From contig OZ220677.1 of the NCBI GenBank assembly GCA_965116335.1, positions 1,550,001 to 1,614,000 on the forward strand: 64,000 bases of DNA, read 5' to 3'. The number at the start of each line of letters is the position of its first letter. The first letter of the stretch is position 1. The translations under genes were made by a program, and so were the position numbers. Shown in pieces: positions 7,192-15,997 of the stretch. Under the pieces are notes generated by a model. The model was not told the DNA's origin, made no database searches, and saw nothing but the letters and a program-made list of their open reading frames with translations. The DNA is from G963663315 sp965116335. GTDB taxonomy: Bacteria; Pseudomonadota; Gammaproteobacteria; Arenicellales; Poriferihabitantaceae.

Positions 7192-9027
7192 CTACCGATT
7201 AAAATCGTTAAAAATCCGTTGCGCCAGACTACGGCTGATTCCGGGGACTTTTGCAATGTCCTCGACTCCGGCGCGCTTGATTTCCTGAACTCCGCCGAAG
7301 TACCGTAACAGATTGCGCCGGCGCTTGTCTCCCACCCCGGCAATCTGTTCCAGGGCGGAGCGATTCCTGGCCTTGCCACGACGCAACCGATGCCCGGTTA
7401 TGGCGAAGCGGTGCGCCTCGTCACGAATGCGTTGCACCAGATGAGAAACCGGAGAAGTTCCCGCAGGCTGCAACGGAGTCGCCACACCGGCCAGATGAAA
7501 CCACTCTTCCCCGGCCTTGCGTTGCGGGCCTTTGGATACACCCATCAGCGCGACCGAATCCAGCATCTGTAATTCCTCAAAGACTTTTCTCGCCACACTC
7601 AGCTGCCCCTTACCGCCATCAATAATCACCAGATCAGGAACCCGACCATCGTTTTCGAGTATCTTTTTATAACGCCGGGTCAGAACCTGTTGCATCGCGG
7701 CATAATCGTCGCCGGGTTCGATACCGGATATATTGTAACGCCGATAGTCGGACTTTACGGCACCGTTTTGATCAAATACCACACAGGCGCCCACCGTTTT
7801 CTCTCCCATCGTATGACTGATATCGAAACATTCAATCCGCGCCGGGGTTTCGTCCAGCGACAGGTAATCACCCAGCTCGGTGAACTGGCTGCTGATCTGG
7901 CTGCGCTGGTTCAGGTAACGGCCCAGATGGTCCGCCACATTCAACCGCGCCGACTCAATCCATTTGGCCCGGTAGGAACGGCAATGCTGTCTGATTTCTA
8001 CTTTCCTTTTGTTTTCAATGGATAGTATCTGCTGCAGGGAGCTTCGGCTGTCAATCGCTTCACTCAGCAAAATCTCTCTGGGCATCGCCGAACCGAAGTA
8101 ATTCTGCGCGAGAAAAACCTCCAGCAATTCAGACGGGGTTTTGTCCAGCGCGTTGGCTTGCAGGTGAAACCGGATGCCCAGGTTTCTCCCCCGGCGAATG
8201 GAGGTGACACCAAAACAAACCATGCCGGATTGTGCCGCCACGCCGACCACGTCTGCATCCCGCGCATCCGATGAGATATATTGCTTCTCCCTGATCCTCT
8301 GCAACAAGGCGATACGATCACGATAAACCGCCGCGCTCTCATAATCGAGTTGGTCGGACGCCTGCTCCATCTTCCCCGCCAGCTCATCCATCAGGCGACT
8401 ATCCTCGCCAGCCAGCATGGCTTTGGCCTGACCGATGTCCTCCTGATAATCGTCGGCGCTGATACGGCCAGTGCACGGTGCGCTGCATCGCTTGATCTGG
8501 TATTGCAGGCAAGGTCTTGAGCGGTTTTTGAAGAAAGCGTCATCACATTGACGCAGGCTGAAAATTTTCTGTAGCTGCGCCAGCATCTCCCGGACTGCGG
8601 CAGAATTGGGGTAGGGCCCGTAATACCGCCCCGGCAGCGTCCGCGAGCCGCGATAGAACATGAATCTCGGGAAGGAGTCGTGCTCGGTCAAGCGGATGTA
8701 GGGAAAACTTTTGCCGTCCCGCAGAGTGATATTATAATGCGGGCGCCGGTCCTTGATGAGATTGTATTCGAGCAGCAGTGCTTCGCTTTCCGTGCGCGTC
8801 TGCTGGGTTTGGGCATGAGCGATTTTTGAGACCATCAATCGCGTTTTCGGCGAAAGGGAAGTCGGGCGGAAGTAACTCTGCAAGCGCTTTTTCAGGTTTT
8901 TCGCTTTCCCGACATAGAGTGTGCCACCCTGTTCATCCGTGAAGATATAGACTCCGGGCCGATCTGAAACGCTCGCAAGAAACTGGCGCGCGTCAAAACA
9001 GGGCGGGTTATCCTTATTATCGCTCAT
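7192..9027 (-). CDS. uvrC: Excinuclease ABC subunit C
   Basis: The nuclease subunit that makes both incisions in UvrABC nucleotide excision repair. About 611 residues, usual for the family. Domains in order: GIY-YIG nuclease (GVYIFTDEQGGTLYVGKAKN near residues 25-44), a UVR motif for UvrB binding (residues about 200-235), the RNase H-like UvrC domain with IECFDISHTMG, and a tandem helix-hairpin-helix end (IAGVGDKRRRNLLRYFGG, then VPGISRSLAQRIF). The ATG at 9027 is preferred over an upstream GTG at 9045. Its stop is followed at once by the pgsA leader codons. Confidence 0.96.
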   Translation of the reverse strand: MSDNKDNPPCFDARQFLASVSDRPGVYIFTDEQGGTLYVGKAKNLKKRLQSYFRPTSLSPKTRLMVSKIAHAQTQQTRTESEALLLEYNLIKDRRPHYNITLRDGKSFPYIRLTEHDSFPRFMFYRGSRTLPGRYYGPYPNSAAVREMLAQLQKIFSLRQCDDAFFKNRSRPCLQYQIKRCSAPCTGRISADDYQEDIGQAKAMLAGEDSRLMDELAGKMEQASDQLDYESAAVYRDRIALLQRIREKQYISSDARDADVVGVAAQSGMVCFGVTSIRRGRNLGIRFHLQANALDKTPSELLEVFLAQNYFGSAMPREILLSEAIDSRSSLQQILSIENKRKVEIRQHCRSYRAKWIESARLNVADHLGRYLNQRSQISSQFTELGDYLSLDETPARIECFDISHTMGEKTVGACVVFDQNGAVKSDYRRYNISGIEPGDDYAAMQQVLTRRYKKILENDGRVPDLVIIDGGKGQLSVARKVFEELQMLDSVALMGVSKGPQRKAGEEWFHLAGVATPLQPAGTSPVSHLVQRIRDEAHRFAITGHRLRRGKARNRSALEQIAGVGDKRRRNLLRYFGGVQEIKRAGVEDIAKVPGISRSLAQRIFNDFNR

Positions 9028-9123
9028 GATTGCCTGATCCCGCACGCCGGTCTATTGATGCCACCTGCCAGAGTGGATACAATCCGGCACCATTCATCCT
9101 CCAATATCAGGAAACATCTTCCA

Positions 9124-9684
9124 GTGAAAATTTCAGCCTTCGAAGCTCGCATCGGCAATCTGATGGAATATCAGGGTAAATTGTGGCGGATACTAAAGAA
9201 AAACCATGTCAAGCCGGGTAAGGGCGGCGCATTTGTGCAACTTGAGATGAAGTGTATATCAGATGGCACCAAACTCAATGAACGATTTCGCTCGGAAGAC
9301 AAGATGGAAAAGGCCTATGTCGAACCGCGCAAGATGCAATACCTGTATCTGGATGGTGATAATTATGTGTTCATGGACCAGGAGAATTACGAGCAAGTCA
9401 CGTTAAGCGCGGAAGAACTCGAAACCCAGATACCGTTTTTATTGCCAAATGCCGATGTCCAGATCAATTTTCATAATGAAATTCCGATCGGGATTGAGTT
9501 GGCCGGGTCTGTCGTGCTGGAGGTAGTCGATACCGAAGGCGTAGTCAAGGGACAGACCGCCTCTGGCAGTGGCAAGCCCGCGCTTCTGGAAACCGGGCAC
9601 AAGGTCACCGTCCCAACCTTTGTCAACGTAGGTGAGAAAGTGAAAGTCAATACCGACACCGGCGAATACATGGAACGCGCCTGA
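9124..9684 (+). CDS. efp: Translation elongation factor P
   Basis: 186 residues with three OB-like domains. EF-P enters the ribosomal E site and relieves stalling at proline runs. The modified loop is HVKPGKGGAF with the tip lysine at about residue 33. The start KISAFEARIGNLMEYQGKLW is the subtype common in alphaproteobacteria and some gammaproteobacteria, not the E. coli form. Translation should begin at the GTG at 9124, because homologues start with KI and the 23 codons upstream are not conserved. It diverges from uvrC. No epmA or epmB is visible, so the lysine modification route is unknown. Confidence 0.95.
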   Translation: MKISAFEARIGNLMEYQGKLWRILKKNHVKPGKGGAFVQLEMKCISDGTKLNERFRSEDKMEKAYVEPRKMQYLYLDGDNYVFMDQENYEQVTLSAEELETQIPFLLPNADVQINFHNEIPIGIELAGSVVLEVVDTEGVVKGQTASGSGKPALLETGHKVTVPTFVNVGEKVKVNTDTGEYMERA

Positions 9685-9689
9685 ACTGC

Positions 9690-9935
9690 CAGTCCCCCGT
9701 CTTTCCCGCGCAGGCGGGAATCCACAATAATATGGATGCTGTGCTTACGGTCATCGTAGGGGCGACCCTCGTGGTCGCCCGCTATCGTTGATACCTGTTC
9801 CGATCATTCGCGGGAGGGCACGGAGACCCTCCCCTACGATGATGGGCTGGGGCAACACCCAATCATTCCCCCCTTGAGGGGGAATCCAATCGTGCGAAGC
9901 GGATTGGATGGGGGGAACGACCGTCCTGATCGCCC
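9690..9935. repeat. Intergenic cluster of dispersed repeats
   Basis: Four modules stand side by side after efp. First, a hairpin TTCCCGCGCAGGCGGGAA with a TCCACAA tail. Second, a unit starting TCATCGTAGGGG and ending GTTGATACCTGTTCC. Third, its closing half GGGAGGGCACGGAGACCC with CCCCTACGATGA. Fourth, a double hairpin built on CCCCCTTGAGGGGG and on CGTGCGAAGCGGATTGG. No gene is visible. The same modules recur throughout the window. Confidence 0.8.
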
Positions 9936-9940
9936 CCCGA

Positions 9941-10597
9941 TCAATCATTGTCGTTCAACCCCGCGCCTGCACCCGATAATCGGGATTCTTCGGTGGCTTC
10001 GACATAGGTCAGCCAGGCCCGGCTCTCGAGTTTTCCCCAGGCCCCGGCACTCACTGACATATCTCCGACTTTCGGGTAGCAGATGTCTCGGCCCGGCTGC
10101 TCAAAAACTCCCTTATCGCAGATCAGATGAGGCGCGCTGTCTGTGTACAAGTCGCCCTGGTCACCGATAATAGCCAGTCGGTCATGGCCAATCGTCAAGC
10201 GTATGGACAACCAGAGCAACCTGACCGACTGCTCTGGACGCAACAGAGTCTGCCCGACATACCCCGCGACCAGTAGCGGGCAGGCGATTTCGCGAGTCCT
10301 GATACCACGTTCCGGTAGCAGACTCATGCAATCACTCAACGCAAGCCCGGTCATGATCGGACTCAATACATGGCACGCCCCTTGCCAGACTCCATCGAGC
10401 GATTGCGGCGCATAGTCAACCGCCCGCTGATGATCCAGTCTTTCCAGCAATGCAACCAGACTGGAAACGCCGTCCAGACCAAAGCCATGCAGCCAGCGAA
10501 CCGCCCGCCCCGTATCATCGGCCACTCCCCAGGGCAACCCGCTGCCTCTGGCCGCTTTTCGGCAAGTCTGCTCAATCTCATTCAACGAGCGTTTCAT
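9941..10597 (-). CDS. Conserved protein resembling DUF3726
   Basis: 218 residues without signal peptide or membrane segment. The start MKRSLNEIEQTCRKAARGSG, then LPWGVADDTGRAVRWL, resembles DUF3726 proteins, whose function is not established. Its ATG overlaps the stop of the preceding 567-codon gene in an ATGA arrangement, so the two are translationally coupled and probably act together. No catalytic motif is recognised. The match to DUF3726 is from memory of the N-terminal pattern and should be treated as likely, not certain. Confidence 0.7.
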   Translation of the reverse strand: MKRSLNEIEQTCRKAARGSGLPWGVADDTGRAVRWLHGFGLDGVSSLVALLERLDHQRAVDYAPQSLDGVWQGACHVLSPIMTGLALSDCMSLLPERGIRTREIACPLLVAGYVGQTLLRPEQSVRLLWLSIRLTIGHDRLAIIGDQGDLYTDSAPHLICDKGVFEQPGRDICYPKVGDMSVSAGAWGKLESRAWLTYVEATEESRLSGAGAGLNDND

Positions 10598-12297
10598 GAG
10601 TCCGGCAGTGGCGGATAAATCCAGCCATCCCCTTCGTACTCTCCAAGTTCGTCCGGGAACGGGGCGTGTTGATACATATTGATCCGTATCCAGCGGTCCG
10701 ACTTCGGGTCGAATTTATTGGCGCCGAAAAATGAAAGTTTACATCGCAGCAAATCAACCGGAACCAGATCAGCAGAGATCAGATTATCCCGTATCTCGGC
10801 ATAGTCCAGCCGGTTGGCTATCTGGATTCTGCGCACACTGTGCCGATGCTGCGGGTGGGTGAGCAAGAATCCGGCCAGTTTGCCCCCGTCCTCGCCCTGC
10901 CTCTGTCCGCAGGCTTTCGTAAGGTCTTCATATAATGCCCGGACATCCCGCCCATAAGCCAGCGGATGTTCCTTTTCGGCTCCCGGTTCTGTATGGCGCT
11001 GCCCAAGTCTGGGTTCCAGTTTCTCTTGTGAATAATACCAGAACCGGGCGGACTGATTCTGCCCGGAATAATCGACCGCCAGTGCCCAGGCGTATTTCTG
11101 TTCAATCACCTGTATGGCTTCGGCAAGATTCTGACCGCCATCAATCGGGAAATACTGCGCTTCGTCAACCGCCATAGTGTGGGCCAGATCATCCACCCGT
11201 TCACCGTGCGGTTCTATCGCCAGAGTGACTATGAGCTCCTGCCCCTCCAGCGACAAGGCCTGCTCTGACCAAACCACCAGCGCATCCCAGGGATACGGCA
11301 TGGACAACCCGGCAGACTCTGTATAACGCGCCACTTTCACCAGATCGGTAGCCAACTCGCCGATGCGCTTCTGCTGGCGTAAATCTGCGGTAATCCAGTC
11401 TGCCAGTCCGTACTGCATCCGTGCAATCAGTTGCCGGAATGCCTTGCGCGTCTGTGGTGTACTGTCGGCCAGGCTTCGGACTCTGGCCAGTGCGGTTTCG
11501 CGAGCCAGTATCCAGCTATGGATCAGTGCCGGATGAAGAATCAGGAACGGCGCCATACCCAGCCCGGTCGAGTTACCGACACCCAGCCTGCGCCGTAAAT
11601 CCGGCTGCATCGTCACCGCCTGATCGCCACCGTGCACACGGGCCAGATGCTCGGCGATATCCACGGTAAATCCGCGAATCAGCCAGACCGCCAGCAACTC
11701 GGTATGAAAGGCGGAGGAAAACTCCGGGCGGTCGGCTATACGCTGCCGGTCGCTGATGCCGAATTTACCGTTACCATACACTGCGGTGGTACGCATCAGA
11801 TAACCCACCTTGTCGATCATTTCCCGGTCGGGTTGGCAGCCTCGCGCAAGCGCATCAACCACATGATCGAATAATCGCACGCTACGATTAGCCCGCGCCA
11901 GAACCAGCTCGGTTTGTGTGCAATGCCCGGCTTCCTGTTTCGGGACAGCGGCTTTCAGTCTTTCAATATCGGCAGGCTCCGGCACCCCGTCGAACAACGT
12001 AAAGGTAGCGTCCCATTCGGTGGCGATCACCCGGTCCGAGCGCTTGTGTGCGGGCAGGTCGTTGGCGTAACAGATCAGCGAATAGAGGCGCTCCGGCGCT
12101 TCGATTTGATAAACCGCGACGCCCACCCCTTTCGAGTCAATATCCCAGCGAGTGCGCCGGAATTGCCAACTCTGGTCGCCGATTGAACGCAACAGGGTAC
12201 GCATGAAACTCAACCGGGTCTGATGGAAACAGCCCATGCGGTCGAGGCGCATTACCTGGTCAGGGTCTCGTAACGGGACCGTGTTGTCTCTTGCCAA
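10594..12297 (-). CDS. Conserved hypothetical protein, first gene of a two-gene operon
   Basis: 567 residues, soluble, no recognised domain. It begins only 20 bases after the 3' end of rnpB. TTG at 12297 with GGAG at 12305-12308 is the likely start; ATG codons at residues 17 and 21 are alternatives. Dense charged regions and many Trp, Tyr and Arg residues suggest a folded enzyme or binding protein rather than a structural one. The coupled gene downstream resembles DUF3726. Coding bias and length make it a real gene; I cannot assign a function. Confidence 0.75.
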   Translation of the reverse strand: MARDNTVPLRDPDQVMRLDRMGCFHQTRLSFMRTLLRSIGDQSWQFRRTRWDIDSKGVGVAVYQIEAPERLYSLICYANDLPAHKRSDRVIATEWDATFTLFDGVPEPADIERLKAAVPKQEAGHCTQTELVLARANRSVRLFDHVVDALARGCQPDREMIDKVGYLMRTTAVYGNGKFGISDRQRIADRPEFSSAFHTELLAVWLIRGFTVDIAEHLARVHGGDQAVTMQPDLRRRLGVGNSTGLGMAPFLILHPALIHSWILARETALARVRSLADSTPQTRKAFRQLIARMQYGLADWITADLRQQKRIGELATDLVKVARYTESAGLSMPYPWDALVVWSEQALSLEGQELIVTLAIEPHGERVDDLAHTMAVDEAQYFPIDGGQNLAEAIQVIEQKYAWALAVDYSGQNQSARFWYYSQEKLEPRLGQRHTEPGAEKEHPLAYGRDVRALYEDLTKACGQRQGEDGGKLAGFLLTHPQHRHSVRRIQIANRLDYAEIRDNLISADLVPVDLLRCKLSFFGANKFDPKSDRWIRINMYQHAPFPDELGEYEGDGWIYPPLPDS

Positions 12298-12317
12298 TGG
12301 TTGCTCCGGGAATATAA

Positions 12318-12663
12318 GGAGTTGGCCGATAAGCCGGGTTCTGTCGTGGACAGTTATTCATCTGGGACGTTTGTCACCAAACGCCTCAAGCAACCTACCC
12401 GGATCCGGCGCGGGTCACACCAATGGATCCCTATTTGGTCTTGCTCCGAGTGGGGTTTACCCTGCCACTACTGTTGCCAATAGCGCGGTGCGCTCTTACC
12501 GCACCATTTCACCCTTACCTCATACCAGATACGTACAAGGCGGTATATTTTCTGTGGCACTGGCCGTCAACTCACGCTGCCCAGCCGTTAGCTGGCACTC
12601 TACCCGTTGGAGCCCGGACTTTCCTCGATATCATCGGATACCGCAACTGTCTGGCCAACTCCC
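12318..12663 (-). ncRNA. rnpB: RNase P RNA, bacterial class A
   Basis: The catalytic RNA that trims tRNA 5' leaders. On the reverse strand the ends pair to form P1 (GGAGTTGGCC at the 5' end with GGCCAACTCC near 12318-12327). The universally conserved blocks are present: GAGGAAAGTCCGGGCTCC, AGGGTGAAATGGTGCGGTAAG, GAGCAAGACCAAATAGGG and GACAGAACCCGGCTTATCGG. The size of about 346 bases and the order of blocks fit class A. Exact ends are estimated from P1. Confidence 0.95.
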
Positions 12664-12727
12664 ACCGTACCCTACTGGATTCCCGATCAAAAAACAATAT
12701 TCTGACCCCCAAAATCCTGCTCTTGAA

Positions 12728-12748
12728 ATAGCATGGAAGCCGTGCTAT
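12728..12748. promoter_or_regulatory. Inverted repeat, candidate operator for the HigA-like protein
   Basis: ATAGCATGG and CCGTGCTAT form an imperfect dyad 37 bases before the antitoxin start and 10 bases before the remnant toxin codons. HigA proteins repress their own operon through such dyads. Placement is suggestive only. Confidence 0.4.
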
Positions 12749-12757
12749 CGTTATCTC

Positions 12758-12784
12758 TTGATTCGCTCATTCAAAAACAAGGCC
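12758..12784 (+). pseudogene. Stub of a RelE-type HigB toxin fused in frame to HigA
   Basis: The nine codons TTG to GCC read LIRSFKNKA (MIRSFKNKA if TTG starts translation). This is the typical opening of RelE-superfamily HigB toxins, which precede HigA of this kind. The remaining 80 or so toxin codons are missing and the frame runs straight into the antitoxin at 12785. So the toxin appears to have been removed by a deletion that left the antitoxin. Confidence 0.5.
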
Positions 12785-13177
12785 ATGGTTCGAATACCTG
12801 CACATAGAGAGCCCACTCATCCGGGAGAGATGCTGGTCGAAGAGTTTTTGCATCCGATGCAAATTACCCAGCGCGAATTGGCGGATGCCATTCATGTGCC
12901 CTATCAGCGAGTGAACGAGCTGGTGAATAAAAAGCGTGGCGTTACGCCAGGCACCGCATTACGCTTGGGAAAGTTTTTCGGGATGTCGGCTGGTTTCTGG
13001 CTGAATCTCCAGATTCGTCATGATCTCTACAAAGCCCGGAAATCTGAAAGCACCACACTGGAAAAGATTCATAATTTCGACCCTTGTCAAAAAAGCAACT
13101 TGACCCGCGCAATCAGAACTGACGCACAAACTGCAACTCTGCGCGGTCTCTCCGGTAATCGTACAGCTGGGCGCTAG
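12785..13177 (+). CDS. higA: HigA family addiction-module antitoxin, toxin lost
   Basis: Contains the complete HigA/VapI signature: THPGEMLVEEFLHPMQITQ, the helix-turn-helix QRELADAIHVPYQRVNELVN, then KRGVTPGTALRLGKFFGMS and AGFWLNLQIRHDL. It binds DNA and normally a HigB toxin. The natural end is probably near residue 100; the last 30 or so codons run into DNA that is antisense to the 3' end of the SLAM gene and look unlike the family. Upstream only a nine-codon toxin stub remains. A fusion start at TTG 12758 is possible. A retained antitoxin may act as a regulator or as an anti-addiction factor. Confidence 0.8.
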   Translation: MVRIPAHREPTHPGEMLVEEFLHPMQITQRELADAIHVPYQRVNELVNKKRGVTPGTALRLGKFFGMSAGFWLNLQIRHDLYKARKSESTTLEKIHNFDPCQKSNLTRAIRTDAQTATLRGLSGNRTAGR

Positions 13178-14474
13178 ATTCCCGCACTTCATTGATTAGC
13201 GCGAGCTTCGGGCTGAAGCCGAATATCGTAAATGCGCGATTGAAAACGCTGGCGCGAATAGTCCGGGTGCGGTCGTCACGAGGGCTGCCGTCCGGCGTAA
13301 ACGGTGCCCAGTTACCCTGATAATCGGTCCACAACCATTCCGTGCTACCACCAACCGTGAAGCCTCGCGGCAACGCGAACGAGGCGCCGAGCCGTAACCA
13401 TTTGCCGGAGTTCCTCCATACGATGGACTCGGTACGCTCTTTCGCATAGCCAGCACCCGCATTGGTCTGTATGGTTGGCGTCGCTTGCCAACGCAGGCTG
13501 AGGGAAAGTGCAGTATGAGAACCTTCCAGATGCTTATCGCGCTCGAACTCCCGCTCATGCCAGGACAACCGCCCATTGCCAGACACACGCCCGGAGAACC
13601 GATGGGAGGCCTCCAAACGTACCCCGCGCTCGCGCGAATGCAGTTTGCTGGCGGTCCAGCGCCGCCGAACGCTACCCAGCAGACTAGCTTCTGTAGCTCT
13701 CCCGACCAGCCAGCGTGGCCCTGTATGAAGCGACAACGAAGACTGATCGAAGCTGCGTCCGTCATATTCCCTCAGTGAGATGTCAGCCCCGGAGCGCAGC
13801 CGCAGCCGATTGCTAATCGGATGCTGATACTCACCCCCTCCCCATAACACAATACCCAGGCCGGAACGCGCCCCCGAATCCGAATCGCGCCGAAACGGCA
13901 GACCGTAAATATAGATCGTACCGGAGTCAGAAGCCGCATTGATGTTGCTGTCCGGTGCCAGAGTAGCGCCGAAATAACCGCTCCAGCGTCGCCGCGCCCG
14001 CATCGCATCAATAAAACGCTGAACGTTAGCCACAATCGCCTCTGGCGGCTTGCCCGCCAGCACCCGCTCGAAATGTCTGCGTGACAAGCCATCTTCGCCC
14101 TTGAGGAAGAATGCGCGCGCCAGTTCCAGACGTACACGCACCAGATCCGGACGGTCAACCAGAATGGCGCGAAGCGCCGTGATAGCCTCATCCAGCAACC
14201 CGGTGCGGTCTGCCTCGGATGTTTGCGGGAGTTGCGCGGCGCTGATCGCAGCCAGACCGAGCAGAAACAGGACATCCGTTTGATCCGGGTGATCAGGCGC
14301 CAGTGGGCGCAACATCGCCAGCGCCTCCTCAAACTGCCCGCGATCAATCAGCGCCCTGGCATTGCTCACCCGCGAGTCGTCCGACAGGTGCGGGGACTCG
14401 CCGAAAGCCGGAAAGGGTGCTCCGGTAAACAGGACACAACAAACAAAAGCGCAGATCAGCGTAACAGGGCGCAT
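13113..14474 (-). CDS. Surface lipoprotein assembly modifier (SLAM, DUF560 family)
   Basis: About 453 residues. A signal peptide (MRPVTLICAFVCCVLFTGAPFPAFG) leads to a TPR-like helical domain (residues about 35-150: RALIDRGQFEEALAMLRPLAPDHP and similar). A C-terminal beta-barrel of alternating strands starts at SGYFGATLAPDSNINAASD and ends in phenylalanine (QFVRQF). SLAM proteins sit in the outer membrane and move lipoproteins such as TbpB to the cell surface. A TbpB-like lipoprotein gene lies 1.5 kb upstream on the same strand and is its likely substrate. Its 3' end overlaps the convergent higA frame by about 65 bases. Confidence 0.85.
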   Translation of the reverse strand: MRPVTLICAFVCCVLFTGAPFPAFGESPHLSDDSRVSNARALIDRGQFEEALAMLRPLAPDHPDQTDVLFLLGLAAISAAQLPQTSEADRTGLLDEAITALRAILVDRPDLVRVRLELARAFFLKGEDGLSRRHFERVLAGKPPEAIVANVQRFIDAMRARRRWSGYFGATLAPDSNINAASDSGTIYIYGLPFRRDSDSGARSGLGIVLWGGGEYQHPISNRLRLRSGADISLREYDGRSFDQSSLSLHTGPRWLVGRATEASLLGSVRRRWTASKLHSRERGVRLEASHRFSGRVSGNGRLSWHEREFERDKHLEGSHTALSLSLRWQATPTIQTNAGAGYAKERTESIVWRNSGKWLRLGASFALPRGFTVGGSTEWLWTDYQGNWAPFTPDGSPRDDRTRTIRASVFNRAFTIFGFSPKLALINEVRESSAQLYDYRRDRAELQFVRQF

Positions 14475-14716
14475 AGAAATCAAGCCGAAAGATGGTAATA
14501 CAGGAAATCGGCACCAGACTTAACCAGCAGAGCTTTTCCGCTCCCGGCCAACCACCCGGCACCCACAGGAACGACGATTCTACCACATCCCGTCACAACA
14601 CATGACTTCTCCCCCCGACAATTCGGATATCGTGATTACCGATGCGTAGAACCTGCCCCCGCCTTCAACCCCAATTCTGCTATAATCCGCAATCGCTACC
14701 TGTAAGGAATGTCAAA

Positions 14717-15454
14717 ATGACCACCACCACCGTACCCACTCCAGATGAAATCTGGGCGATTCTGAAAAAAGTTTCCGCCAACCTGGAAGAAACCACCGCC
14801 ATCAGCAAAGAAACCGCTGCCAGACAGGAAGCTGCTGCTGCCAGACAGGAAGCTGCTGCTGCCAGAGAGGATGCCAGACATGAAAAATCCATGCAGGAAA
14901 TGGCGGAATTTCGCGCCAACCAAAAAGAAATCACTGCCAGGCAGGCCGCCGACCATGAAGAGCTCATGCAGGAAATGAAGGAAACCGACAGACGAATGAA
15001 AGAAACCGACAAGCAGATTAAAAAGAACGAAGCTTCTTTTAACAGCCGGTGGGGACGGTTGGTGGAAAGTCTGGTAGAGGGGGATTTGGTTGCGATGTTA
15101 CAGGAGAAGGGCGTTCATGTTTACCAGATTTACCGGAATATTTCACAAAGCGGCTCCGATGATAACTTTGAATATGACATTATTGCGGCCAATGGTCAGG
15201 AAATTGTAGTCGTTGAAGTCAAGACCACCCTGAAGGCGCAGGATGTCAAGGATTTCCTGGTCAGTGTGGGTAAGGTTACGACTCGCATGCCGCGTTTTAA
15301 GAAAAACACCGTCTATGGAGCGATGGCCTGGTTAAAATCTGATGAACAAGCGCATGTCTACGCAGAGAAACAGGGATTATTCGTAATCAGAGCCACCGGC
15401 AACAGTGCCAGCATCATCAACAAGGACAATTTCAAACCACAGATTTTCTCCTGA
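14717..15454 (+). CDS. Coiled-coil protein with PD-(D/E)XK-like C-terminus (DUF3782 type)
   Basis: 245 residues from the ATG at 14717, with TAAGGAATG upstream. Residues 15-115 are a long coiled coil with short tandem units (ARQEAAA, repeated, then QEMKETDRRMKETDKQ). The C-terminal half has RWGRLVESLVEGD and the nuclease-like core DNFEYDIIAANGQEIVVVEVKTTL, whose D and ExK residues match PD-(D/E)XK folds. Members of this family occur widely in bacteria with many mobile genes; function is unknown. It separates the SLAM gene from its probable substrate and reads in the opposite direction. Confidence 0.8.
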   Translation: MTTTTVPTPDEIWAILKKVSANLEETTAISKETAARQEAAAARQEAAAAREDARHEKSMQEMAEFRANQKEITARQAADHEELMQEMKETDRRMKETDKQIKKNEASFNSRWGRLVESLVEGDLVAMLQEKGVHVYQIYRNISQSGSDDNFEYDIIAANGQEIVVVEVKTTLKAQDVKDFLVSVGKVTTRMPRFKKNTVYGAMAWLKSDEQAHVYAEKQGLFVIRATGNSASIINKDNFKPQIFS

Positions 15455-15462
15455 TCAGGCTA

Positions 15463-15995
15463 CCCACTCCCCCCATCCAATCCGTAAACGGATTGGATTC
15501 CCCCTCAAGGGGGGAATGATGTTGTAGAGCCTGCGCCCGACCGTTATCGTAGGGGAGGGTCTCCGTGCCCTCCCGCAACCGTTGGAACGGGAATCAACGA
15601 TAGCGGGCACCCACAAGGGGCGCCCCTACGCATCGGTAATTGCAAATTCCGTGAGGTTGTGGATTCCCGCCTGCGCGGGAATGACGGGTTGGGGCGGGGG
15701 ATGACGGTTGCTCCCCCCATCCAATCCGTAAACGGATTGGATTCCCCCTCAAGGGGGGAATGATGTTGTAGAGCCTGCGCCCGACCGTTATCGTAGGGGA
15801 GGGTCTCTGTGCCCTCCCGCAGATGTTGGGGGGAATGATTTTCCTCGCATCACTCCCCCCTTGAGGGGGAGTCCGCGATACAAGGGCGAAGCCCGCCGGG
15901 GAGCGGGTGGGGGGATTGGGTTGGGGCGTCAGATGACGGTTGCTCCCCCCATCCAATCCGTAAACGGATTGGATTCCCCCTCAAGGGGGGAATGA
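15463..15995. repeat. Large intergenic repeat cluster between the DUF3782 and TbpB-like genes
   Basis: About 530 bases without a gene. At least three copies of the double-hairpin module (CCCCCCATCCAATCCGTAAA with CGGATTGGATTCCCCCTCAA) lie near 15468-15520, 15713-15765 and 15943-15995. A variant with CGCGATACAAGGGCGAAGCC is at about 15844-15920. Between them are the GTAGGGGAGGGTCTC half-units and one ACGATAGCGGGCACCCAC unit. Two stretches of about 100 bases are near-identical direct duplicates (15468-15567 and 15715-15814). The last module ends two bases before the stop codon of the next gene. Confidence 0.85.
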
Positions 15996-15997
15996 TG

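Noticed and set aside
12236..13177. A 313-codon frame on the plus strand
   Set aside because: Its first 180 or so codons are antisense to the RNase P RNA and to the start of the reverse-strand gene; only the HigA part at the end is real.
15594..15956. A 120-codon reverse frame in the repeat cluster
   Set aside because: It is translated dispersed repeat (SRAGGNPQPHG and similar) and differs between repeat copies only as the repeats do.
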